Positions 18,693 through 28,110 are shown, counted from the stretch's first letter. The stretch: DNA of 64,000 bases from an uncultured Colwellia sp. (GCA_913058145.1 CAJXQM010000006.1:1-64000); one strand, 5' to 3'. Notes: generated from the sequence alone by a model not told the origin. A program made the numbers and translations.

Positions 18693-18940
18693 ACGTTTAC
18701 CCCCCTTAAACCACGTTTACAAAACGTAAATAAATTTAAGGTGGATTCCCACCGCCCATTCGTTATAATGGTTATGTCTTGAATGTTCATATTTTTGACT
18801 CCTAACCCTGATTCGCGAGCGACCAAACTATCGAATCGGGGTTTTCTTATGGTTGATTTATTTCTGACTAGCACTAAATAAGTTTTAATTCTTACTCCTT
18901 CTATTGGGACTGTGTTTTCAGAGAAAGTAATAATGCTCAT
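18689..18940 (-). CDS. Small protein of unknown function, translationally linked in the element operon
   Basis: The frame encodes 83 aa that I do not recognise. It overlaps the primase-like gene by 4 bases and touches the AlpA-type gene by one base, which supports a real coupled gene. The product is basic (many K and R), has no membrane segment and no clear motif. It could be a fortuitous frame between the two larger genes, but the tight overlaps argue otherwise. Confidence 0.45.
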   Translation of the reverse strand: MSIITFSENTVPIEGVRIKTYLVLVRNKSTIRKPRFDSLVARESGLGVKNMNIQDITIITNGRWESTLNLFTFCKRGLRGVNV

Positions 18941-19131
18941 TACAGCTCCCCCTTTGAATTTTTATCCAGCCACTTTTCAATTACTGTACTTTTCCAGCCA
19001 AGACAGCGACCATTTATGATAATCGGCTCGGGTAAAATTTTATCTTTAGCCCACCATCGCCATACGGTTACTTTTGATTTATTAACTAGGTTTGCTAATT
19101 CTTGAAGTGATATTATTGCAGTAGAATTCAT
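18940..19131 (-). CDS. AlpA-family transcriptional regulator/excisionase
   Basis: The protein has 63 aa, the size of AlpA/P4 Vis-type proteins. It carries an N-terminal MerR-like helix-turn-helix (SLQELANLVNKSKVTVWRWW) and a wing ending in STVIEKWLDKNSKGEL, as these regulators do. Family members switch integrase or primase expression and may aid excision. Its place between the integrase and the primase-like gene fits a small P4-like element. The 91 bases upstream (19132-19222) probably hold the promoter of the alpA-primase operon. Confidence 0.85.
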   Translation of the reverse strand: MNSTAIISLQELANLVNKSKVTVWRWWAKDKILPEPIIINGRCLGWKSTVIEKWLDKNSKGEL

Positions 19132-19222
19132 TTTTTAGATCTCATTCAATTAAAAGAGATCACAGCTTAATAGATTTAATTACAGTTAAATACGGGATGA
19201 TTTCTGTCAGGAAAAGTTCCCG

Positions 19223-19816
19223 TCACCTATACGGGGAAGGACCTCTTCTACTACCTTGGAAATCTGTATTGGGTTCAGGAAAGCCCGATAAAACCATCTT
19301 TTGGGCTTCATCGGACCAAACATCAGGATATCTGATGTTTAACTCTTCTATTAACTCACAGCCTTCCTTTGTCTTTTTCCAATCTATATAGCCCTTATCT
19401 AATGTAGAAGCCTTCAGATTGGCACTTGGAAAATTCTTAGCCATCATAGTTGCCACCAAAAGCGTTGCATCCTCTCTTGACTTTTCACAAAAGTGAGTCA
19501 ACTCAAAAATTGATTTATATGCTTCATGTAATGCAAAATTTCGGTCGATTTTAGGTTTTTGTCTGTAACTATACCTTCTTGATAATCTATTTGAAGATGC
19601 TATAGCGAGTTGTTCGAGTAAAATACCTTTAAGTGGAATGTTTATTCTATTGCATTCAATAACGACGTAATCCATATAATCAGGATCTTGAGTTTTAACC
19701 CACCAGCTAAAGTACTTTTCTACGATAAAATTATTCTTCTTCCAATCAGTCTCTTTAAAGTATCTATCCATGATAATTGTTTTTTGTTCATCACTCAGTT
19801 GTTCAATCTTTTTCAT
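19223..19816 (-). CDS. Hypothetical protein next to the integrase
   Basis: The protein has 197 aa, no signal peptide or membrane segment, and many charged and aromatic residues (WKKNNFIVEKYFSWWVK). I do not recognise a family. Its start overlaps the integrase stop by one base (TAATG), so it is translated with the integrase. Small genes in this position in integrative elements are often accessory to integration or are cargo; no function can be given from sequence alone. Confidence 0.7.
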   Translation of the reverse strand: MKKIEQLSDEQKTIIMDRYFKETDWKKNNFIVEKYFSWWVKTQDPDYMDYVVIECNRINIPLKGILLEQLAIASSNRLSRRYSYRQKPKIDRNFALHEAYKSIFELTHFCEKSREDATLLVATMMAKNFPSANLKASTLDKGYIDWKKTKEGCELIEELNIRYPDVWSDEAQKMVLSGFPEPNTDFQGSRRGPSPYR

Positions 19817-21105
19817 TACTTAGCACCTAAAGCTATAACATTACTAACCGCTGCGTTGTTAAGTTGCCGCTCCCAGGATTCTAAAGCTATCCGTTTCTCT
19901 GGCATATACTCATAACGATCATAATGCTTTGAGCTAACATCCTGTAAGGCGTGGTTTTGTAACCTATCTCTAATTGATTTACTTATGCCAAGTTCACCCA
20001 TTAAAGTTTTACAGGTTCTTCTTATGTCTCTTGGAATAAATGAACGAATATCTGTGTTATCCCTGTAACGTGATATAGCCTGAGAAAGAGAGTCAGGGCG
20101 AATATGCTTAGTAGGATCAAGTCTATGAGGAAAAATAAAATCACTATCATCAGTAGCAAGCTTTTGCTCTTTTAAAACTATGATAGCTGACTCCGTTAAA
20201 GGGATTATGTGTAGTCGTTTGTTTTTTGAAATATCGGACGTTATCAAAAGTGTTTTTTCTTCCCAATCAATAGATTCCCACCTTGAAGCTACCAATTCAT
20301 ATGGTCTTTGCCCTCCAGTAAAAAACATTAATTGAATAAGGTTTCTAATGTTATCGCCCATTTTGAAGCGGTAGTATTCATGCTTTAAGTCATGAAGTAA
20401 TTGCTTAACTTCGGTTTTAGATAAGTAATGTTCACCAATTCTTTCAGCTGCTTTCTGCTTTGGTATGCCTGCAACAGGGTTATAGGCTAATCCAAACTTA
20501 GCCTCATCAATATAATTTGCAGGATCATTGTCATGCTTTAGACCATAGTTAAAGGCAGCCATTAAATAGCTTCTGACTCTATTGCTTTGGGTTTCAGCGC
20601 CACGTTTGATCATGCTAGAAAGTACAATAATGAGGTCATGTGGGGTAACGTCTTTTGCTTTAACGTTTTCAGATAGGTGAGGGTAGACCTCTTTTTCAAG
20701 TGAAGATAATACAGCTTTAAATGTACGCTTGCCGTCTTTTTTCATTTGAGATGTATAACTAGAAAACAACTGTTTTAAGCTACCTTTCTGAGCCTCTAAC
20801 CTTGCTGCTGTTTCTTGGAGTGTTTTCTCTTGTGCGATCTCTTCTTTTGGATCATCACCAGCCTTAACTATTACACCATATATACGCGCCTGTTTTTTAG
20901 CTTCTACTAGCGAATATTCTGGGAATTTCCCTAATTGGATGAATTTTGCTTTACCTGCTTTGAAGTATCTAAATACAAATAGCTTAGAGCCTTTAGGTGT
21001 AACCTGTAGGCCTAGTTTTCCTGATCCTCTTTGTCCATCTACATCCCATTTATAGTATGGGGTAGCTTTAGGTTTGAAGCCCTTTATTTGGGTTACTGTA
21101 AACAT
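19816..21105 (-). CDS. Tyrosine-type site-specific integrase (P4-like)
   Basis: The protein has 429 aa and integrates the element at a tRNA gene. The N-terminal DUF4102-like domain (GKLGLQVTPKGSKLFVFRY) and a core-binding domain precede the catalytic domain. Catalytic residues are R267 (GGQRPYELVAS), R362 in PRDIRRT, H385 (LQNHALQDVSS) and Y395 (KHYDRY). In the usual HxxR motif the histidine is replaced by R359. That substitution occurs in part of this subfamily, so it need not mean inactivity. The 3' part of a tRNA gene lies 180 bases upstream, the expected att position. Confidence 0.93.
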   Translation of the reverse strand: MFTVTQIKGFKPKATPYYKWDVDGQRGSGKLGLQVTPKGSKLFVFRYFKAGKAKFIQLGKFPEYSLVEAKKQARIYGVIVKAGDDPKEEIAQEKTLQETAARLEAQKGSLKQLFSSYTSQMKKDGKRTFKAVLSSLEKEVYPHLSENVKAKDVTPHDLIIVLSSMIKRGAETQSNRVRSYLMAAFNYGLKHDNDPANYIDEAKFGLAYNPVAGIPKQKAAERIGEHYLSKTEVKQLLHDLKHEYYRFKMGDNIRNLIQLMFFTGGQRPYELVASRWESIDWEEKTLLITSDISKNKRLHIIPLTESAIIVLKEQKLATDDSDFIFPHRLDPTKHIRPDSLSQAISRYRDNTDIRSFIPRDIRRTCKTLMGELGISKSIRDRLQNHALQDVSSKHYDRYEYMPEKRIALESWERQLNNAAVSNVIALGAK

Positions 21106-21725
21106 ATAAAAGTTACTCTTACTTAACTAAATGTTTTTTAGTCTAGTTGTTAGTCAAGTAGTAGTGTAACTTAATGCAAGTTAATGAATCAATATAAAAG
21201 AACGAAGTGATTTTTGGTGTTGTTTTTATTGGGTTTTGTTGTCTGATGAAGTGTTTTGAAATGTAAAGTAAATAAGGGTTATCATGACTCATAATCGGCA
21301 GGTCCGCAGTTCAAGTCTGCGAAGGCCCACCATTTTCATTGAATCCCCTAGTAAGTCAGTACAAATACAAACATCTAGGTGTCACTTCAAATTAATCATT
21401 TCTGCTTCGTAGCAGCTAAAGTGAATTAATCACTATAGATTTTTGGATGTATTTACGTTTTACCTTCGGCTAAACTTCTCATGCATCATTCAAAACGTGC
21501 CTAACTCATAGGGCTCTATACTATCCATACTCATCTCTAAAAAAACCATTTCAAGTAGAGAACTTGTTGTATATGCTTATAAGGGATCTTTATACCCGTA
21601 CTCTCAGTAATTAAATACTATTTGAGAGCTCGCCTATATTAAAACTATCATTTCAATATGTTTTGATAATCATTGGTGGGCGTATATAGTTCATTCAACT
21701 AAATAAATGTTTACAGGGATTAGCG
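21106..21725. other. Non-coding stretch carrying the attachment site
   Basis: These 620 bases lie between the integrase and glutaryl-CoA dehydrogenase genes. The only recognised object is the tRNA 3' fragment near 21286-21332. After it comes ordinary AT-rich DNA that may hold the dehydrogenase promoter. I see no gene in it. Confidence 0.6.
21286..21332 (+). other. 3' half of a CAU-anticodon tRNA gene, probable att site
   Basis: The stretch shows an anticodon loop CTCATAA (anticodon CAT at 21290-21292), a perfect T arm (CGCAG, loop TTCAAGT, CTGCG), the 3' acceptor strand AAGGCCC, A, and an encoded CCA. The 5' part (acceptor, D arm, left anticodon stem) is missing; the bases before it do not pair. 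The GACTCATAATCG region looks more like tRNA-Ile2 (lysidine) than elongator tRNA-Met. A partial tRNA beside an integrase is the classic mark of an attachment site. Confidence 0.82.
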
Positions 21726-22907
21726 ATGAATAAAAAATCAACTTCATATAATTGGCAAGATCCGATGATTTTCAATAATCAGTTGGCTGAAGAAGAGCGA
21801 ATGATTAGAGACACGGCTCATGATTATTGCCAGAGTAAATTACTACCTAGAGTATTAAAAGCAAACCGAGATGAAATTTTTGATATTGAAATAATGAAAG
21901 AACTGGGCGAGCTTGGTCTACTAGGGGCGACATTACCTTCTCAATATGGCGGTAGTGACGTTAACTATGTGAGTTATGGCTTGATAGCACGTGAAGTTGA
22001 GCGCGTTGACAGTGGTTATCGTAGTGCGATGAGTGTTCAATCATCTTTGGTCATGCATCCTATCCATACCTTTGGCAGTGAAGATCAAAAAAATAAATAT
22101 TTACCCAAGCTTGCCAGTGGCGAGTATATCGGTTGTTTTGGCTTAACTGAGCCTGATTCTGGTAGTGATCCCGCATCAATGAATACTAGAGCCATTAAAG
22201 TTGAGGGTGGTTATACTCTGATGGGTAATAAAATGTGGATAACCAACTCACCCGTTGCGGATGTTTTTATTGTCTGGGCTAAATTAGAAGGGGTGATTCG
22301 TGGATTCATTCTCGAAAAGGGTATGGTGGGTTTAACGGCACCTAAAATTGAAGGGAAATTTTCGCTTCGTGCTTCTATTACCGGGGAGATAGTGATGGAT
22401 AATGTTTTTGTACCAGAAGAAAACATGTTTCCAGATATAAAGGGATTAGCAGGGCCTTTTGGCTGTCTTAATAAAGCGCGTTACGGTATTGCTTGGGGCA
22501 GTTTAGGCGCAGCAGAGTTCTGCTTTGAAGGTGCGCGTAATTACACGTTAGATCGTAAACAATTTAATCGGCCATTAGCCGCTAATCAGCTAATACAAAA
22601 AAAATTAGCGGACATGGAAACCGAGATTGCTTTGGGTTTACAAGGTTGTTTACAAATGGGTCGCTTAATGGATAATAATCAATGTCCTATTGAGCTTATC
22701 TCTATGATGAAACGTAATAATTGTGGTAAATCATTAGATATAGCGCGTATAGCCAGAGATATGCATGGTGGTAATGGTATCAGTGATGAATTTGGTATTA
22801 TTCGCCATGTCATGAATTTAGAAGCGGTTAATACGTATGAAGGGACCCATGATATCCATGCATTAATTTTAGGTAAAGCAATTACCGGTATACAGGCTTT
22901 TTATTAA
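21726..22907 (+). CDS. gcdH: Glutaryl-CoA dehydrogenase (acyl-CoA dehydrogenase family)
   Basis: The protein has 393 aa, the normal length for this FAD enzyme, which oxidises and decarboxylates glutaryl-CoA to crotonyl-CoA in lysine and tryptophan breakdown. Signatures include [14 protein letters not shown] around residue 138, the C-terminal [18 protein letters not shown] and the catalytic base E372 in NTYEGTHD. The start ATG follows a GGGATTAGCG stretch; the N terminus (YNWQDPM) matches the family. It stands alone between the tRNA fragment and a transporter gene. GcdH is the best match among acyl-CoA dehydrogenases by motif. Confidence 0.9.
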   Translation: MNKKSTSYNWQDPMIFNNQLAEEERMIRDTAHDYCQSKLLPRVLKANRDEIFDIEIMKELGELGLLGATLPSQYGGSDVNYVSYGLIAREVERVDSGYRSAMSVQSSLVMHPIHTFGSEDQKNKYLPKLASGEYIGCFGLTEPDSGSDPASMNTRAIKVEGGYTLMGNKMWITNSPVADVFIVWAKLEGVIRGFILEKGMVGLTAPKIEGKFSLRASITGEIVMDNVFVPEENMFPDIKGLAGPFGCLNKARYGIAWGSLGAAEFCFEGARNYTLDRKQFNRPLAANQLIQKKLADMETEIALGLQGCLQMGRLMDNNQCPIELISMMKRNNCGKSLDIARIARDMHGGNGISDEFGIIRHVMNLEAVNTYEGTHDIHALILGKAITGIQAFY

Positions 22908-23176
22908 AGAGGTGGCTCAACATATACCTTAGAATTGAGTTAAGACGACATAGATTAAGCTGCTGCAATTACAGTAGATGATAATATTGGTCTTTTAATG
23001 GTTATGAATCCTAAGTTCTTTTCTAAGTAAGTTTCGTCTGGCATAAAAAAAGTGGAAAAAATATTATACACTATGTGTTAACTAATGCTTTGCTGAAAGA
23101 AGACAATGCTAGTAAAGCTTGCTAGCATCAAGCGATCATTTATAAAAACTATAATAAATAAAAGTGAAGGACGTTT

Positions 23177-24601
23177 ATGAGTACATCTAGAGAGCATTTT
23201 AGCTCACGTATTGGTTTTATTCTTGCTGCGGCAGGTTCTGCTGTGGGTATAGGCAATTTAGTTGGTTTTCCGGTTAATGCGGCGAAAAATGGTGGTGGTG
23301 CATTTTTACTTATGTACGCATTATTTGTATTTCTAATTTGCTTACCCGTGATGATTGCAGAAATGGCAGTAGGTAGAAAAACAGCAAAAGAGCCCGTTGG
23401 TGCTTATAAAGAGTTAAGTCAGAATAGTGGTTTATGGGGCGCTGCCGGTTTTTTAGGTGTGCTAACCCCTTTTATGATTTCCGTATTTTATATGGTGATA
23501 ACCGTATGGCTTTTTGGTTACATCGCATTAACCCTAACGGGTAATCTGGATTATTTAGCGAGTAACGATGGCTTTGGCGAGTTTATTAATAGCCCTTATT
23601 TGTTTATAGCTATGGCTATTGTTGCTGCGATTCTAAATTTTATTTTAGTCGCAGGTGTTAAAGAAGGTATTGAGAAAGCCGCAAAAATATTAATGCCAAC
23701 ATTATTTGTTATGCTTATTATTATGGTTGTTTTTGTGCTAACTCTTGATAATGCTATGGCGGGTGTGAAGTTTTTCTTAATTCCTGATATTAGTAAAATA
23801 ACGCCAAGTGTTATTAACGGTGCTTTGTCACAAGCCTTCTTTTCTTTGTCTTTGGGTATGGGGATTTTAATCACCTATGGCTCATATATTAATAATCAAA
23901 CCAATATTCCTAATTCGGCAAAATTAGTGGCTCTTACCGATACGGGTGTTGCTTTTATTGCTGGTTTAATGATTTTGCCTGCTGTTTTTTCGTTTAATCC
24001 TGATGTTAATCCAAATGAATTAAGCGACAGTTCGGTGTCATTAATTTTTACTTTTTTACCTAAAATATTTTTAGCGCTACAAGTCTCCATTGGTTACATT
24101 GGGGCTAGCGCAGTAGCGGCTTTCTTCTTTATTTTGATATTTTTTGCAGCCATAACATCGTTAGTTTCTATTCTTGAAGTGCCTGTTTCTTACTTAGTTA
24201 CTGAGAAGAAGCATAGCCGTAAAAAAGCGTTATCAATTTTGTTAATGACCGCAGGAATTTTGACGGTATTTGCTACCGTCTCGTTTGGTATGATTACCTT
24301 TTTTACCGAATTCACCTCGTATGCAGGCGGCACAAAATCATTTTTTGATGTAGTGTATGATGTTTTCTACGACACTATTTTACCACTGAATGGCTTCTTA
24401 CTTTGTGTGTTTGTTAGTTACCGCTGGAAGAAAAAGAATTTATCTGAGCAATTAAGTATTGGTAACGATGGCTATATTGGCTCTTGGGTTGAAAAATATA
24501 TTAATTTCTCGTTAGGTACTTTCATACCCGCTATTGTGTTAGTTATTTTTGTTAATACCGTTGCGCATAAATTCTTTGCGATTAGTTTGTTTGGTTTGTA
24601 A
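23177..24601 (+). CDS. Sodium-dependent transporter, NSS (SNF) family
   Basis: The protein has 474 aa and about eleven or twelve membrane helices. The N-terminal FSSRIGFILAAAGSAVGIGN and FPVNAAKNGGGAF stretch is the hallmark of the neurotransmitter:sodium symporter family (TnaT/LeuT-like), which imports amino acids with sodium. An AAGGAC-type ribosome site precedes the ATG. A terminator follows at 24641-24673. The substrate cannot be read from sequence; the neighbouring lysine/tryptophan pathway gene makes an amino acid plausible. Confidence 0.92.
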   Translation: MSTSREHFSSRIGFILAAAGSAVGIGNLVGFPVNAAKNGGGAFLLMYALFVFLICLPVMIAEMAVGRKTAKEPVGAYKELSQNSGLWGAAGFLGVLTPFMISVFYMVITVWLFGYIALTLTGNLDYLASNDGFGEFINSPYLFIAMAIVAAILNFILVAGVKEGIEKAAKILMPTLFVMLIIMVVFVLTLDNAMAGVKFFLIPDISKITPSVINGALSQAFFSLSLGMGILITYGSYINNQTNIPNSAKLVALTDTGVAFIAGLMILPAVFSFNPDVNPNELSDSSVSLIFTFLPKIFLALQVSIGYIGASAVAAFFFILIFFAAITSLVSILEVPVSYLVTEKKHSRKKALSILLMTAGILTVFATVSFGMITFFTEFTSYAGGTKSFFDVVYDVFYDTILPLNGFLLCVFVSYRWKKKNLSEQLSIGNDGYIGSWVEKYINFSLGTFIPAIVLVIFVNTVAHKFFAISLFGL

Positions 24602-24640
24602 TCTAGACACAATGAGTAATAAAATTTTTTGAGTCGACAA

Positions 24641-24673
24641 GCGGGTCAATGTTATTATTGCCCCGCTTTTTTA
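24641..24673 (+). terminator. Terminator after the NSS transporter
   Basis: GCGGG-T-CAAT and ATTG-C-CCCGC form a stem with one mismatch and a GTTATT loop, then seven T residues with one gap. It also argues that the next gene starts downstream at 24695, not in front of this hairpin. Confidence 0.8.
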
Positions 24674-24694
24674 CTTATTACTGATGTTGCCCTT

Positions 24695-25609
24695 ATGATT
24701 GAACACATTTCTACTACTAATTTTACTGATTGCCAACGTCTTTTTCATGGACGAGGCCACGCCTACAAAAACTTATCTCATGTAAATGTTGATTGGTTAT
24801 CTCCTGTTATATTAATTACGCTTTACCAAGCTGTAGATGAAGTTTGGTTATTAACACAAGCAAAAGCATTACAACGTTTAATTAGCGAGTGCCGTAGTGT
24901 GCAAGTGCAGCGACGGTATGAAAAATTTTCTCCCACTCAAGTATTGCTAGGTGATTCTATCGATCATACGGTAGTGACTGAGAATTATTTGTCTTATCAT
25001 ATTGAATTGGGTAAAGCACAAAACAGTGGTTTGTTTTTGGATATGAGTAACGGCAGAATGTGGGTAAAAGAATATGCTCAAGATAAAAATGTTCTTAACT
25101 TATTTGCTTATACCTGTGCATTTTCTGTTGCTGCTACTGCCGGTGGTGCGAGTAAAGTCGTTAATATAGATTTAAGTAAAGCCTCTTTAAGTAAAGGACG
25201 AGAAAATCATCAATTAAATAAACTAGCAAAAAAAGACGGTAAGAAAATACTTTTTGAAGGGCTCGATATTTTTAAATCTAATAGTCGTATTAAAAAATAT
25301 GGAAAATATGATTTACTGATTTGTGATCCACCCTCTTTTCAAAAAGGTAGTGTTGATATTGAACGTGATTACGCTAAAATCATTCGTCGAATTCCTCAAT
25401 GGATGAATACGGGTGCTAAGTTGATGTTATGTTTAAATTCACCTGATCTTGATGAGCAATTTTTAAAAGAAGAAGTGGTGCGTGAGTGTCCAGATTGTGT
25501 TTTTGAGCAACAGCTAGCTAACCCGGAAGTGTTTAAAGAGGTACATAAGGGCAAAGGTTTAAAAGTGTTAATTTTTTCTTATCAGCCAGACGTTAGTTTA
25601 TCGATTTAG
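24695..25609 (+). CDS. Class I SAM-dependent methyltransferase, RlmI/RlmK-like
   Basis: The protein has 304 aa from the ATG at 24695. An upstream in-frame ATG at 24629 would place the start before the terminator hairpin of the preceding gene, so I reject it. The Rossmann fold is shown by VLNLFAYTCAFSVAATAGG (SAM motif I) and LLICDPPSFQKGS (the DPPSF motif of COG1092 RNA cytosine methyltransferases). It lacks the N-terminal PUA domain of full-length RlmI. The target is probably RNA, by family. It is the last conserved gene before the serine-recombinase island. Confidence 0.85.
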   Translation: MIEHISTTNFTDCQRLFHGRGHAYKNLSHVNVDWLSPVILITLYQAVDEVWLLTQAKALQRLISECRSVQVQRRYEKFSPTQVLLGDSIDHTVVTENYLSYHIELGKAQNSGLFLDMSNGRMWVKEYAQDKNVLNLFAYTCAFSVAATAGGASKVVNIDLSKASLSKGRENHQLNKLAKKDGKKILFEGLDIFKSNSRIKKYGKYDLLICDPPSFQKGSVDIERDYAKIIRRIPQWMNTGAKLMLCLNSPDLDEQFLKEEVVRECPDCVFEQQLANPEVFKEVHKGKGLKVLIFSYQPDVSLSI

Positions 25610-25715
25610 TGTTTTTCTCTAATTCGAAAAAAACGGGCGAATCGTGGTATGCCAAGCTATAACATGTGTCACTTAAGCAAATGCACAATGCATTTGTATT
25701 ACGTGAGACAGCATC
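25610..25715. other. Probable left edge of the serine-recombinase island, with a short hairpin
   Basis: The gap between the methyltransferase and the first island gene holds a perfect 7-bp inverted repeat with a 5-base loop, CAAATGC-ACAAT-GCATTTG at 25678-25696. Serine-recombinase att sites are short and lie beside the recombinase gene, so the left attachment site may be here. I found no matching direct repeat at the right edge. Confidence 0.4.
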
Positions 25716-25904
25716 ATGCCAACACGAAACACATCCCAACTATCCACGCTTAAACTAAATAGCCAACATTACGCAAGGCTAGCAATCAAATACTATCGAG
25801 CAGAAAACACACTTAAAGCCTATGCCAACTGGTCTATAGCTAAGTCGATGGTACGCATAAAGCTTATGCAACAGAATCCAATTCAGTACACTCACAGCAA
25901 ATAA
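25716..25904 (+). CDS. Small basic protein upstream of the serine recombinase
   Basis: The frame encodes 62 aa rich in K, R, Y and N (SQHYARLAIKYYRAENTLKAY), with no membrane segment. It lies 37 bases before the recombinase and on the same strand. I do not recognise it. Its size, charge and position would suit a recombination directionality factor or a small DNA-binding protein, but that is only a guess. Confidence 0.5.
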   Translation: MPTRNTSQLSTLKLNSQHYARLAIKYYRAENTLKAYANWSIAKSMVRIKLMQQNPIQYTHSK

Positions 25905-25941
25905 GCTGATAAACTAAATCTAACGAATTAATGAGAAGTCT

Positions 25942-27576
25942 ATGAATCTTCCACCAAAAATATACCCGTATTCACGTATATCTACGCTGTCACAACTTAA
26001 AGGTACTGGCTTAGACCAACAGATAGATAATGAGTTACTAGATAAGTTAAGCGTAAAGTACAACCTTCCAATAGCAGGTGGTATATCAGACCTCGGTAAG
26101 TCAGCTTATCATGGTGAACACCTAAAGCATGAGCTTGGTGCATTCCTTACAGCTATAAATGATGGACTAGTTAGTACTGGTTCAATACTTGTAGTGTACT
26201 CGCTAGACAGACTATCAAGGCTTCAACTAGGTTACGCTAAACAGATATACTTAGACTTAACTAATTATGGTGTCCATATATATTCAACTCTAGACAATCA
26301 CTTATACAAAGCTCATGACATAGGCTCTGAGGTATTAAGTTCTGTTATCTTTGAACGTGCACATAATGAATCTAAGACTAAATCAGCTAGAACTATAGGC
26401 AATGCCAAGAAGCTTATCAATGACTTTAATAATGGTGTTAGAAGCCCTACTGGTGAGCCTGTAGCCATTAAGTCAGTTGGCTCATTACCTTGGTTCATAG
26501 ATGGATACGATGGAGCGATCAAAAAGCATCCGTACTATTGGGATGCAGCACAACTAGTAGCAAAGAGAATCATAGCAGGCGTAGCAATACCAAGTATAAA
26601 GAAAGAACTAGATAAACATTATCCACCAACTCAACCACCATTCAAAAGAGACAAGTGGTTAATAGGTACGCTAAGGGGATTCCATAAATTAGAAGCTTTA
26701 CAAGGTAATAGGACAATCAAGCTACAAGGTACTAAGCACTTATTAGAAGGTTATTATCCTAAACTTTTAAATGATAAAGATTATGCTCAGTTGATAGCAG
26801 CAAGAGGCAAGCGTGATACATATCCAGTTAGAAAAGAAATAAACTTGATATCAGGTATTGGTATAGCTAAATGTAGTTGCGGCTCTGCTGTAGCTAATCG
26901 TAGAAGAGACGACCATAGAGCTACATTATTTTGTTTAAGTGGAACGCGTAAAGAGAATGATTGTGATGGTTGGTATATGTCTTTAGCGTATGCTGAGAAG
27001 GCTATAATAGCTATTGGTAAGGATGTGTTTATCAATATGGCTAATGACTCAATTGATACTAGTGAAATTGAATTACTTAAGCTTACACTTAAAAGCAAAC
27101 AAGACATGCTCAAAACTTTGAACCAGAGAGCATTAGAGAATAGATTACCAACAACTATGCTTGATTCAATGTTAACTATTGAAGATGAAGTTACAGATAT
27201 TCAAAGCAATATCAAAAGAAAAGAGCTAGAACTTCTAAAGGTTGATGACACATTATCTAGTCAATGGGGAGCGTTATATTCAGATGTTCCACCTGTTACC
27301 GATAGTGATGCTAGAGAGAAGCTTAAAACACTAATCAAGAAGTCAGTAAACAATATTACCTTTAATAAATTAGCTAAGTCACACTTCAACCTAACATTTG
27401 AATTTGTTAATGGTCACACAAGACAAGTAGAGCTTAATAAAGGTGTAATGGATTGGGGTAACTTTAGTCATAAAGCTGATGTTGATATGACTTATCTAAC
27501 TAAAGATTCTGATATATCAAGAAAAGTTGGACTAGAAGTAATTGCTAACCTGCCAATAGAGAAAGATGACTTATAA
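25942..27576 (+). CDS. Large serine recombinase
   Basis: The protein has 544 aa and catalyses site-specific integration or excision through a serine-DNA link. The N-terminal resolvase domain has the catalytic serine S14 in YSRIST, then VVYSLDRLSRLQLGYA with the conserved arginines. A recombinase domain follows (AAQLVAKRIIAGVAI). A zinc-ribbon-like segment (CSCGSAVANRR, with further cysteines in FCLSGTRKENDC) and a C-terminal coiled coil (residues about 375-430) complete the large serine integrase plan. The start has a GAGAAG-type ribosome site a few bases upstream. It probably moved at least part of the island that follows. Confidence 0.93.
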   Translation: MNLPPKIYPYSRISTLSQLKGTGLDQQIDNELLDKLSVKYNLPIAGGISDLGKSAYHGEHLKHELGAFLTAINDGLVSTGSILVVYSLDRLSRLQLGYAKQIYLDLTNYGVHIYSTLDNHLYKAHDIGSEVLSSVIFERAHNESKTKSARTIGNAKKLINDFNNGVRSPTGEPVAIKSVGSLPWFIDGYDGAIKKHPYYWDAAQLVAKRIIAGVAIPSIKKELDKHYPPTQPPFKRDKWLIGTLRGFHKLEALQGNRTIKLQGTKHLLEGYYPKLLNDKDYAQLIAARGKRDTYPVRKEINLISGIGIAKCSCGSAVANRRRDDHRATLFCLSGTRKENDCDGWYMSLAYAEKAIIAIGKDVFINMANDSIDTSEIELLKLTLKSKQDMLKTLNQRALENRLPTTMLDSMLTIEDEVTDIQSNIKRKELELLKVDDTLSSQWGALYSDVPPVTDSDAREKLKTLIKKSVNNITFNKLAKSHFNLTFEFVNGHTRQVELNKGVMDWGNFSHKADVDMTYLTKDSDISRKVGLEVIANLPIEKDDL

Positions 27577-27690
27577 TCATTAGTAACTCAGATAGAGGAT
27601 TACAGCCGCTTTATTTTTAAGGTGGTATGTAAGCTCTTATTTGAGTTGTATCTGTAACAAGCTCAATGACACCACTATTAGTGAATGTTT

Positions 27691-28110
27691 CTAATATTTT
27701 TTCAACGTATCAGTCAAGCTTTGAATACTCATCATCAGCTCTGCAGAATCAGCAATCATGTTTAAGCTATTACCCTCAAGTTCTCGTCCTCGTTTAGCTG
27801 CCTTGATAGCACCTTGTGCTTCTTGCATCACCTTCCTACACTCCATGGCATACAATTCTAAATCTTTCCATTGCTCAATAGCTTTATCTACATTTTCTTT
27901 ATTATAGTTATACCGACTAAGTATGTATGCTGTTGCTTTGTGAGATTCAGCAAGCAAAGTAGAGTTTATGAAGTCTCCTTGTGATGTGCATGTGTTTGAC
28001 GTAGAGATAAACTTACCTACTTGATGCTCTTCCTTCGCACTCATTTGGCGGTGTGTTGTAGCGCATGCAGTTATAGATAAAACCAAGAAAGATAATAGTA
28101 TTTTTCTCAT
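27691..28110 (-). CDS. Small lipoprotein of unknown function
   Basis: The protein has 139 aa. A lipoprotein signal peptide ends in the lipobox LSITAC with the lipidated cysteine at residue 16, so the mature protein is membrane-anchored, likely in the periplasm. The rest is helical and charged, without a known domain. It is followed on its 3' side by the serine recombinase, convergently. A second lipoprotein gene lies 100 bases upstream on the same strand; both look like cargo of the island. Confidence 0.72.
   Translation of the reverse strand: MRKILLSFLVLSITACATTHRQMSAKEEHQVGKFISTSNTCTSQGDFINSTLLAESHKATAYILSRYNYNKENVDKAIEQWKDLELYAMECRKVMQEAQGAIKAAKRGRELEGNSLNMIADSAELMMSIQSLTDTLKKY

Noticed and set aside
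21286..21332. Complete tRNA gene
   Set aside because: The 5' acceptor strand, the D arm and the left anticodon stem are missing.
24629..24694. Methyltransferase start at 24629
   Set aside because: It would put the start before the terminator hairpin of the transporter; the ATG at 24695 fits the family.
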